From DUSC01 sp964371125 (GTDB lineage Bacteria; Pseudomonadota; Alphaproteobacteria; Rhizobiales; Rhizobiaceae), in the NCBI GenBank assembly GCA_964371125.1, contig CAYJMY010000216.1:1-7995 (forward strand): a stretch of 7,995 nucleotides of DNA. Reading direction: 5' to 3'. Positions 1 through 7,000 of the stretch are shown piece after piece (within the stretch, counting starts at the first letter, position 1; the number at the start of each line of letters is the position of its first letter). Under the pieces are notes generated by a model, which worked only from the letters and a program-made list of their open reading frames with translations, had not been told where the DNA came from and ran no database searches. Position numbers and translations under genes: made by a program.

Positions 1-782
1 TGCAGGATCTCGGCTTCTGGGTGCTCAACGACGTCGTCTGGCGCAAGACCAACCCGATGCCCAATTTCCGCGGTCGCCGGTTCCAGAACGCCCACGAAAC
101 TCTCATCTGGGCGTCGCGCGACAAGGATGCCAAAGGCTACACCTTCAACTACGAAGCGATGAAGGCGGCCAACGACGACCTGCAGATGCGCTCCGACTGG
201 CTCTTTCCGATCTGTACCGGTCATGAGCGGCTGAAGGACGACGACGGAAACAAGCTGCATCCCACACAGAAGCCGGAGGCACTTCTGGCGCGGGTCATGC
301 TCGCTTCCACGCGGCCTGGCGATGTCGTCCTCGACCCGTTCTTCGGATCGGGCACCACCGGCGCGGTCGCCCGCCGGCTCGGGCGCCATTTCGTCGGCGT
401 CGAGAGGGAACAGGCCTACATCGACGCGGCCGAGCAGCGGATCGCGTCCGTCAAGCCGCTGGGCGCCGTCGAAATCGAAACGATGACGGGCAAGCGCGCC
501 GAACCGCGCGTCGCCTTCGTCAGCCTCATCGACAACGGGCTGATGGCGCCAGGCACCCGCCTGTTCGACGCAAGGCGCCGCCATTCAGCGACCGTCCGAG
601 CCGATGGCACGCTCGCGACCGCCGATGTTTCGGGCTCGATCCATCGTGTCGGCGCGTTAGTCCAAGGGCTTGATGCCTGCAATGGCTGGACCTTCTGGCA
701 CTATGAACGTAGCGGCGGCCTGACCCCCATCGACGAACTGCGCCGCATCGCGCGGGTTGGCATGCAGCGGGCAGGTGCCTGA
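1..782 (+). CDS. ccrM: CcrM-type adenine DNA methyltransferase (GANTC), 3' part
   Basis: Partial gene: the frame is open from the window's first bases and about 259 C-terminal residues are visible. The family is roughly 360-380 residues, so the N-terminal part carrying the catalytic DPPY motif lies outside. Visible marks are the CcrM-typical segment reading NDVVWRKTNPMPNFRG (from about base 27), the HPTQKPE motif (about 258-278) and the AdoMet-binding motif DPFFGSGTTG (333-362); motif I lying after the target-recognition part fits beta-class methyltransferases. From about 515 to the stop there is a C-terminal RAMA-type domain with GSIHRVGA and CNGWTFWHY. The Ser, Asn and Trp in these stretches have the spacing of residues implicated in DNA binding in Caulobacter CcrM (from memory). 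Known role: cell-cycle-regulated methylation of adenine in GANTC, often essential in alphaproteobacteria. It converges on the HAD gene with 27 bases between stop codons, and I see no strong terminator there. Truncation is due only to the window edge. Confidence 0.95.
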   Translation, partial: QDLGFWVLNDVVWRKTNPMPNFRGRRFQNAHETLIWASRDKDAKGYTFNYEAMKAANDDLQMRSDWLFPICTGHERLKDDDGNKLHPTQKPEALLARVMLASTRPGDVVLDPFFGSGTTGAVARRLGRHFVGVEREQAYIDAAEQRIASVKPLGAVEIETMTGKRAEPRVAFVSLIDNGLMAPGTRLFDARRRHSATVRADGTLATADVSGSIHRVGALVQGLDACNGWTFWHYERSGGLTPIDELRRIARVGMQRAGA

Positions 783-809
783 CGGTTTACCGGTCGGCCG
801 TTAATCCAG

Positions 810-1421
810 TCACGGCTTGATCCCGAAGCGCTCGAGGTCCTCCTCGAGCGCTTTGGCGTTTTGGAACAGGACGGCCTGCCAGCCTGCCGCCTTTGCCCCG
901 TCGACGTTCTTCTGGCTGTCGTCGATGAAGATCGTCGCCGCCGGATCGAGGCCGAAACTGTCGACGTGGTGGTCGTAGATGCCGCGGTCGGGCTTTATCA
1001 TGCCGATCTCGCCGGAGACGGTGACGCCACGCGGGCGGTCGAGGAAGGGGAATCTCCGCCGCGCCTCGACGAACGTGTCGGCTGCGAAGTTGGTGAGCAT
1101 GGTGACGTCGTGGCCCGCGTCGAGCAGTTCGAGCATGAGGGCAACACTGTCTTCGTAGGCATGGGGAACCATCTCGTGCCAGTGGCGGCGAAAGTTGCGG
1201 ATGTTCTCGGCATGGTCCGGGTGAAGGGCGATGAGCAGGCTCTCCGCCTCTTCCCAGGTCCGCCCGCGGTCCTGCTCGATGTTCCAGTCGTGCGTGCAGA
1301 TGTTTTCGAAGAACCAGCGCCGCTCCTCGACGTCGGGGATCAGTCGGCTGAAGGGCAGGTCGGGATCGTAGTGGATCAGCACCTTGCCAATGTCGAACAC
1401 GATGTGGCGGATTTCGGTCAT
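810..1421 (-). CDS. HAD-superfamily hydrolase, subfamily IA (YihX-like)
   Basis: 203 residues, the usual size for small HAD phosphatases. Motif I is FDIGKVL with the presumed nucleophile Asp10. The second motif I Asp (position +2) is Gly12, as in E. coli YihX (FDLGNVI) and related HAD-IA proteins. Motif II is MLTNF with Thr110-Asn111; motif III is Lys143 in GMIKPD; motif IV is the acidic pair Asp167-Asp168 in IFIDDS. An alpha-helical cap fits residues about 20-95. The protein is probably a cytoplasmic phosphatase on a small phosphorylated metabolite; YihX acts on glucose-1-phosphate, but the substrate here cannot be inferred. The ATG lies seven bases after the mutY stop. An AAGG ribosome-binding-like site (1433-1436 on the reverse strand, 11 bases from the start) lies inside the last mutY codons, so the two are likely co-transcribed and perhaps translationally coupled. 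A 2-haloacid dehalogenase-like activity is a less likely alternative. Confidence 0.87.
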   Translation of the reverse strand: MTEIRHIVFDIGKVLIHYDPDLPFSRLIPDVEERRWFFENICTHDWNIEQDRGRTWEEAESLLIALHPDHAENIRNFRRHWHEMVPHAYEDSVALMLELLDAGHDVTMLTNFAADTFVEARRRFPFLDRPRGVTVSGEIGMIKPDRGIYDHHVDSFGLDPAATIFIDDSQKNVDGAKAAGWQAVLFQNAKALEEDLERFGIKP

Positions 1422-1428
1422 GTTTCGC

Positions 1429-2574
1429 TCAACCTTGCGGTCGCCTCTTTCGGGTCGCGCCCGGTATGGCAGCTTCGATCGCCTTTTTCATGACAGTCGG
1501 CAGCGCCTCGTCGTGGATATCTTCCAGCCGTGCCCAGCGATGCCCGGGCGGCGGAGCGAAGTCTGCGACGGCGGCGCGATAGACCGACAGCTCGAGTTCG
1601 AAATGGGTGAAGATGTGCGAGATGCTCCCGGTCGGGATCCAGTCTGCGGCAAGCGGCGCGGCGCGTGGCGTGGAGTCGCCGTCCGCCCTGGCGGACCAGG
1701 CGGAGGTCGGCACCTCGCTCATGCCGCCGAGCAATCCCCTGTCGGGGCGCCGGCGCAGCAGGATCGCGCCGTCCGGCCGCATGGCTACATAGGCCGCCCC
1801 GCGCCGCAGCGGCCGCTCGGCCTTCGGGCCCCGAACGGGGAACCGTTCCGGATCGCCCGCCTGGAGTGCGGCGCAGTCCGAACGTAGCGGACACAGCATG
1901 CACGACGGTCGCCGCGGCGTGCATAGCGTCGCGCCGAGATCCATCATGGCCTGGGCGAAATCGCCCGGCCGGTCCCCCGGCACGAGATGGCGCAGAGCCT
2001 CGCGCACGGCCTTCTTCGCTTCCGGCAGCGGCGTGTCGACGGCGAGGAGTCGGGTCATCACCCGTTCCACGTTACCGTCGACCACGGCGGATCGCCGGCC
2101 GAAGGCGATCGCGGCGATCGCGGCTGCCGTATAGTCGCCGATGCCGGGCAGGGCCTTCAGCCCGTCTTCGCTGTCGGGAAACCGGCCGTCATGGACCGAA
2201 GCAACGAGATCGGCGCATTTCTTCAGGTTGCGGGCGCGCGAATAGTAGCCGAGTCCCGCCCATGCCTTCATCACGTCTTCCTCGGCGGCGGCAGCGAGTG
2301 CGGTGACGTCCGGCCACCTGTCGAGGAAGGCGCGGAAATAGGGCTTCACCGCCTCGACGGTCGTCTGTTGGAGCATGATTTCGGACAACCAGACCCTGTA
2401 GGGATTCGCCCGCGCACCCGCCGCAGCCTCGCGCGGGCCGACGCGCCACGGCAGCTCGCGATGGTGCTCGTCGTACCAGGAGAGCAGTCGTCCCGAGATA
2501 TCGCCGCCGCGGGGCGTGCCTTCACCGGACTTTGCGGCTAACATCGTCTCGTTTCGTACGTTCGTCTGAGCCAT
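1429..2574 (-). CDS. mutY: A/G-specific adenine glycosylase MutY
   Basis: 381 residues, slightly longer than E. coli MutY (350), mainly through about 26 poorly conserved N-terminal residues. It removes adenine mispaired with 8-oxoguanine in base excision repair. Visible in order: the glycosylase core from about residue 27; Glu65 in WLSEIMLQQTTV, matching catalytic Glu37 of E. coli; a helix-hairpin-helix with LPGIGDYTAAA at 142-152; catalytic Asp166 in VVDGNVERV, matching Asp138; four iron-sulfur cysteines at 218, 225, 228 and 234 with the standard 6-2-5 spacing; and a C-terminal NUDIX-like domain that checks 8-oxoG, with LLGGMSEVP (281-289) and HIFTHF (320-325), where Thr replaces the Ser of the E. 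coli FSH loop. The annotated ATG has no clear Shine-Dalgarno sequence; Met11 (ATG at 2542-2544) is a plausible alternative and would cost no conserved residue. First gene of a probable two-gene operon with the downstream HAD hydrolase, and divergent from the DUF721 gene. Confidence 0.97.
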   Translation of the reverse strand: MAQTNVRNETMLAAKSGEGTPRGGDISGRLLSWYDEHHRELPWRVGPREAAAGARANPYRVWLSEIMLQQTTVEAVKPYFRAFLDRWPDVTALAAAAEEDVMKAWAGLGYYSRARNLKKCADLVASVHDGRFPDSEDGLKALPGIGDYTAAAIAAIAFGRRSAVVDGNVERVMTRLLAVDTPLPEAKKAVREALRHLVPGDRPGDFAQAMMDLGATLCTPRRPSCMLCPLRSDCAALQAGDPERFPVRGPKAERPLRRGAAYVAMRPDGAILLRRRPDRGLLGGMSEVPTSAWSARADGDSTPRAAPLAADWIPTGSISHIFTHFELELSVYRAAVADFAPPPGHRWARLEDIHDEALPTVMKKAIEAAIPGATRKRRPQG

Positions 2575-2589
2575 CGGATAGCAGGAGCC

Positions 2590-3099
2590 ATGACAGGGAA
2601 ACGCCCAGGCGGCAATCCTGTGCCGGTCAGCGATCTCGCCACCGAGATCCTCGATCCGGTCATGCGCCGCCGTGCGGGCGTGTCGATCGGCCTGGTGCAG
2701 TCGTGGGACGAGATCGTCGGTCCGCGGCTAGCCGGGCGAACGCGGCCCGAGAAGATCCAGTGGCCGCGGCGCCTGAGCGACGAGGATCCGTTTGAGCCGG
2801 CGGTGCTGGTCATCGCCTGCGAAGGCGCCGCCGCGCTGCATCTCCAGCACGAGACGGCCGAGGTGATCGGGCGCGTCAACGCCTATCTCGGTTTCCCCGC
2901 GGTCGGGCGCATCCGCATTGTGCAGAAACCGGTCCACCGGCCCGCGGAAAATCCGCGGCCGCGCCCGCGCGCGTTGACGGCGCCGGAAAAGGCCCGGCTA
3001 TCTTCGACGGTGAGCGGGATCGAGGACGACGATCTGCGCCAGGCGCTCGAGCGGCTGGGCGCGTCGATCCTGGGCTCCAGGGGTTCGGGCGCACGCTGA
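2590..3099 (+). CDS. dciA: DUF721 / DciA-like protein, probable helicase loader
   Basis: 169 residues. The domain covers about residues 13-115: an N-terminal helical part with DPVMRRRAG and a W-x-E-I-V-G-P-R-L-A core (Trp39 region), then SRPEK-like RPEKIQWPRR, a strand VLVIACEG, a segment LHLQHETAEVIGRVNAYLG, and the closing strand VGRIRIVQKPV. This order is the DUF721 pattern. Known for the family: DUF721 includes DciA, the ancestral bacterial loader of the replicative helicase DnaB, and alphaproteobacteria generally rely on it because they lack DnaC/DnaI. The role here is by family only. A charged linker (about 116-135) and a helical tail follow. The start is uncertain: the ATG at 2590 has AGGAG only two bases upstream, while a GTG at 2620 (codon 11) has AGGCGG seven bases upstream. 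The frame is open back to a stop at 2539-2541, but no usual start codon lies above 2590. Divergent from mutY. Confidence 0.83.
   Translation: MTGKRPGGNPVPVSDLATEILDPVMRRRAGVSIGLVQSWDEIVGPRLAGRTRPEKIQWPRRLSDEDPFEPAVLVIACEGAAALHLQHETAEVIGRVNAYLGFPAVGRIRIVQKPVHRPAENPRPRPRALTAPEKARLSSTVSGIEDDDLRQALERLGASILGSRGSGAR
2607..2622 (+). promoter_or_regulatory. Alternative ribosome-binding site and GTG start for the DUF721 gene
   Basis: AGGCGG at 2607-2612 is followed by a seven-base spacer and an in-frame GTG at 2620-2622. This spacing is better than that of the AGGAG (2583-2587), which lies two bases before the ATG at 2590. The residues lost (first ten) are Gly/Pro-rich and precede the recognisable domain. 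It is a good match by eye, not proof that translation begins here. Confidence 0.4.
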
Positions 3100-3236
3100 G
3101 GTACCGTCTCTCGCGAACGTGATCGGGGTTGAAGCGAAGACGCATTGGTATGAGGAAAAGCATGCCTTAATTCGCACCCACTCTCGCCTTTCCGTCGGTT
3201 TCGGCCGCAGTATCGTTCCGTGCTCCAGGTGATTCG
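3100..3236 (+). promoter_or_regulatory. Gap before the dsbA-like gene with a weak promoter candidate and Shine-Dalgarno
   Basis: This 137-base gap is less GC-rich in its middle than the flanking genes. AGGTGA at 3227-3232 ends four bases before the ATG at 3237 and is a good ribosome-binding site. The best sigma-70-like pair I see is TTGGTA (3145-3150) and TTAATT (3167-3172), 16 bases apart; this is weak and could be chance. No convincing terminator for the DUF721 gene is visible, so read-through into the dsbA-like gene remains possible. A GATTC, which fits the CcrM target GANTC, lies at 3231-3235 next to the start codon. Confidence 0.3.
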
Positions 3237-3941
3237 ATGATCCGTTCCGTCCCCCGCCGTTCCGTTCTCGCCTCGCTGGCTGCGGTGCCTGCGGCGTTTC
3301 TACTCGCCTCCTGCAGCGATTCCGGCGACAAGGCCGAGGCGCCGAAACCCGCCGAACCCGCGGCGCCCAAGGTCGAGGCGCCGAAGTCCGCCGGCACGGT
3401 CGACATGGCGAAACTGCTCGAGCCCGGCACGTTGTCGGAACAGGCGCTCGGCAAGGCCGACGCCCCGGTCACCATCGTCGAGTACGCCTCGATGACCTGC
3501 CCGCACTGTGCAACGTTCCACGAGAAGACGCTTCCCCAACTCAAGGCGAAGTACATCGACGCCGGCAAGGTCCGCATGATCTTCCGCGAGTTCCCGTTCG
3601 ATCCGCGGGCGGAGGCCGGCTTCATGCTGGCGCGTTGCGCGAAGGACAACTACTTCCCGATGGTGGATGTGCTGTTCAAGCAGCAGCAGAACTGGGCGGC
3701 GGTCCAGAACGCCAAGGACGCGCTGCTCCAGATTGCCAAGCTGGCCGGTTTTTCACAGGAGTCCTTCGAGGCCTGCTTGACTGACCAGAAGCTTCTGGAG
3801 GATGTCAGGGCGGTGCGGGAGCGCGGCGCGAAGGATTTCGGCGTGGATTCGACCCCCACCTTCTTCATCGACGGAAACAGGTACCCGGGAGCGTTGTCGA
3901 TTGCGGAACTGTCGGCGATCATCGATCCGCTGCTTTCCTGA
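3237..3941 (+). CDS. DsbA-family thiol:disulfide oxidoreductase, predicted lipoprotein
   Basis: 234 residues. The N-terminus has twin arginines (Arg7-Arg8 in PRRSVL), a hydrophobic stretch (about 10-24) and a lipobox LASC with Cys26, so export and lipidation are predicted; Tat use is possible but the motif is not canonical. An Ala/Pro/Lys/Glu-rich tether (about 32-51) follows, then a thioredoxin fold with an inserted helical domain. The active site is CPHC at 88-91, as in E. coli DsbA, and the cis-proline is Pro207 in DSTPTFF. Cys134 and Cys180 could form the second, non-catalytic disulfide known in alphaproteobacterial DsbA proteins such as Wolbachia alpha-DsbA1. Likely role: a membrane-tethered periplasmic oxidant that introduces disulfides into exported proteins. 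No DsbB partner is in the window. The start is supported by AGGTGA four bases upstream. An isomerase or reductase role (DsbC/DsbG-like) is less likely given CPHC plus the overall DsbA layout. Confidence 0.9.
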   Translation: MIRSVPRRSVLASLAAVPAAFLLASCSDSGDKAEAPKPAEPAAPKVEAPKSAGTVDMAKLLEPGTLSEQALGKADAPVTIVEYASMTCPHCATFHEKTLPQLKAKYIDAGKVRMIFREFPFDPRAEAGFMLARCAKDNYFPMVDVLFKQQQNWAAVQNAKDALLQIAKLAGFSQESFEACLTDQKLLEDVRAVRERGAKDFGVDSTPTFFIDGNRYPGALSIAELSAIIDPLLS

Positions 3942-3950
3942 TCTGCTGAT

Positions 3951-3990
3951 CCCCGGCGTCGATCGTCGCGGGGCTTCGGCCTTTCCCGCG
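3951..3990 (+). other. Overlapping GC-rich hairpins between the dsbA-like gene and smc
   Basis: Two inverted repeats share bases and cannot form together. One pairs CCCCG (3951-3955) with CGGGG (3969-3973), extendable by two base pairs with one bulged base. The other pairs CGCGGG (3967-3972) with CCCGCG (3985-3990) around a 12-base loop that contains TTCG. No T-run follows either arm, so an intrinsic terminator is poorly supported. It may be leader structure or simply the consequence of high GC. The rest of the 87-base gap (3942-4028) holds no clear promoter. Confidence 0.25.
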
Positions 3991-4028
3991 CGTGCTGAAC
4001 TGCGCCGCACCGGCGCGGGGCGCTGCGC

Positions 4029-7000
4029 ATGAAGTTCTCGCGGCTCCGCCTGCTCGGCTTCAAGTCCTTCGTCGAGCCATCCGAGTTCGTGATAGAGCGC
4101 GGGCTGACCGGCGTCGTCGGCCCCAACGGCTGCGGCAAGTCGAATCTCGTCGAGGCGCTGCGCTGGGTTATGGGCGAAAGCTCGTACAAGAACATGCGTG
4201 CGTCCGGCATGGACGACGTCATCTTCTCGGGCTCCGGAACGCGTCCGGCGCGCAACACCGCCGAAGTGACGCTCTTCCTCGAAAATTCCGACCGCACGGC
4301 GCCGGCCGCCTTCAACGACGCCGACGAACTGCAGGTGTCCCGGCGCATCGAGCGCGAGGCGGGATCGGTCTACCGCATCAACGGCAAGGAAGCCCGGGCG
4401 AAGGACGTGCAACTCCTGTTCGCCGACCAGTCGACCGGCGCGCGCTCGCCTTCGATGGTGGGGCAGGGCCGTATCGGCGAACTGATCCAGGCGAAGCCGC
4501 AGGCGCGCCGCGCCCTACTCGAGGAGGCCGCCGGCATCTCCGGCCTGCACACGCGCCGCCACGAGGCCGAGTTGCGCCTGCGCGCCGCGGAACAGAATCT
4601 TGAACGCCTCGACGACGTCGTCGGGGAACTGGAATCACAGATCGAGAGCCTGAAGCGCCAGGCTCGCCAGGCTGCCCGTTTCAAGAACCTCTCCGCCGAC
4701 ATCCGCAAGGCGGAGGCGACGCTCCTCCACCTGCGCTGGACGCTCGCCAAGGCCCAGGAGGCCGAAGCCAAGTCGGCGCTTGCTGTTGCCACCTCGCTGG
4801 TCGGCGAGCGCGCCGAGGCGCAGATGCACGCCGCCAAGGAGCAGGCGATCGGCGCCCACCGTTTGCCCGAGCTTCGCGATGCCGAAGCCTCGTCGGCCGC
4901 GGCCGTTCAGCGCCTCTCCATTGCGCGCACCCAAATCGAGGAGGAGGCGGCCCGCATCCGCGCCCGCCAGGCCGAGCTCGAAAAGCGCATCGGCCACCTC
5001 GATGCCGACATCCGCCGCGAAGAGCAGATGGTCCGCGACAACGCCGACGTCCTCCATCGGCTTGCGGAGGAGGAAGCCTCCCTCCAGGCCGACAACGCCG
5101 GCGCCGTCGACCGCGAGATCGCGACGCGCGCCGCTTTCGAGGAGGCCTCCGCGAAGCTCGCCCTCAGCGAAGGCGCGCTGTCGAAGCTGACCGCGGAACG
5201 CGCCGAAGCCGCCGCGGCCCGCCAGCAGGCGGAACGCGCCCTGCGCGACAGCGCCGAGCGGCGCGACCGCCTGCGTCGCCAGGTCGCCGAGGTCGAGCGC
5301 GAGTCAGACGAGATTGCGCAGAGGATTGCCGGTCTCGCCGATCCGGCCGAGAAGCGTCGTCTGGTCGATCAGGCGGCCGAGAAGCTGGCGCTGGCCGAGA
5401 GTGCGGCTGTCGCCGCTGAAAGGGCCGTTGCCGAGGCGCGTTCTGCCGAGGCGCACCTCAGATCCCCCCTCCAGGAGGCAAGAGGGGAACTTGCACGGAT
5501 CGAGACCGAGGCGCGGACGCTGGCCAGGATTCTCAACGCCTCCGGCGGCGGGCTGTTTCCCGCGGTACTCGAACAGATCAGGGTGCGGAAGGGTTATGAG
5601 ACGGCGCTCGGCGCTGCTCTTGGCGAAGACCTCGATCTTCCGCTCGATCCGGGCGCGCCGGCGCATTGGGCAGGCGCGGAGGAGGATGCCTCTGATCCGG
5701 TCCTGCCGGATGGAATCCAGTCGCTCGCTTCGGTCGTCGACGCGCCGCGCCAGCTTTCGCGGCGTCTGGCGCAGATCGGCATCGTCGAGGCGAATGTCGG
5801 CCGCAGGCTGCAGCCGCTTCTGCGGCCAGGTCAGCGCCTCGTCAGCCGCGACGGCGCCCTGTGGCGCTGGGACGGCATGGTCGCCAGCGCCGACGCTCCG
5901 ACCGCCGCGGCGCAGCGCCTGGCGCAGAAGAACCGCCTCGCCGAACTCGACGCCGAGGCTGTGATCTCGACCAGGAAGCTGCGCGCGGCCGAGGAGGCTC
6001 TTGGCGCCGCCGAGACCGGGGTGCGTGCATCCGTCGAGAGCGAGAAGGACTGCCGCCAGGCCTGGCGGAACGCGCAGCATGAGGTCGAGAGCGCGCGCGA
6101 CGCCCTGGCGAAGGCCGAGCGTGCCGCCGGCGAATTGTCCAGTCGCAGGGCTGCCCTCGCGGAAGCGCGTTCGCGCCTCGATGATGGCCAGGCGGAAGTG
6201 GAGGCGGCTCATGCCGAGGCCGAGCGGGCGCTGGCCGCCGCGCCCGATCTCGGCGATCTCCAGGCGCATCTCGACCGCACGGCCGCCGACGTCGCCCGCG
6301 ACCGCGCCACGCTTGCCGAAGCCCGGGCCAGTCACGAGGGACTTCGGCGCGAAGCCGAGGCACGGGTACGCCGGCTCGCCGCCATCGCCGGTGAACGGCA
6401 GAGCTGGACGGCACGCGCCGAGAACGCGGACCGCCAGATCGCCACCCTTTCTTCGCGTCGGGACGAGGCAGCCGGCGAACGCGACGCGCTGGCAGACGCC
6501 CCTGACGAGCTCGATGCCAGGCGTCGGGCCTTGCTAAGTCAGCTTTCGGAGGCCGAGTCGCTGCGCAAGGCCGCTGCCGACCGCTTGCAGGAGGCCGAGA
6601 CCCGCCAGCAGGCCGCCGACAAGGCGGCGACCGCGTCCATCCAGGCCCTTGCGACGGCGCGCGAGGAGCGAGCGCGCGCGGAAGAGCGCCTGACCGCCGC
6701 CGACGACCGGCGCCGCGAGGTCGAGGCGCGCATCCAGGAGGCGCTGAACACGCCGCCCCATCTGGTGTTCCGTTATACCGGTATCGAAGCCGATGCGCCG
6801 ATGCCGGACATGGCTGACGTCGAGCGCCAGCTGGACCGGCTGAAGATCGAACGCGAGCGCCTCGGCGCCGTCAACCTGCGCGCCGAAGACGAGCAGAAGG
6901 AACTCTCGGAACGGTTGGAGACGATCGTGTCGGAGCGCGAGGACATAATCGAGGCGATCAGGAAGCTACGCCAGGGCATCCAGAGCCTGAACCGCGAGGG

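Noticed and set aside
1..782. ccrM as a truncated pseudogene or orphan C-terminal fragment
   Set aside because: The frame is open through base 1 and conserved sequence begins at once, so the missing N-terminus is explained by the window boundary.
783..809. Possible bidirectional terminator between ccrM and the HAD gene
   Set aside because: Only short self-complementary pieces (such as ACCGGT and a CGG/CCG pairing) are present, with no stable stem followed by a T-run on either strand.
861..1493. Forward-strand open frame (210 codons) opposite the HAD gene
   Set aside because: Composition is that of a mirror frame, and the HAD motifs on the other strand are complete.
1665..2306. Forward-strand open frame (213 codons) opposite mutY
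   Set aside because: The product is Arg/Pro/Ala-rich with no domain, and the reverse strand encodes all MutY catalytic and iron-sulfur motifs.
5304..6335. Long reverse-strand open frame (343 codons) inside smc
   Set aside because: It lies opposite the smc hinge and coiled-coil region, where GC-rich codons suppress stops. The product shows low-complexity Arg/Gly/Ala composition and no recognisable family, while the forward frame is clearly smc.
4500..6760. Repetitive-looking GC-rich stretches in smc, considered as DNA repeats or a CRISPR-like array
   Set aside because: They reflect recurrent Ala/Glu/Arg codons of a coiled coil; there is no fixed repeat unit or spacer length.
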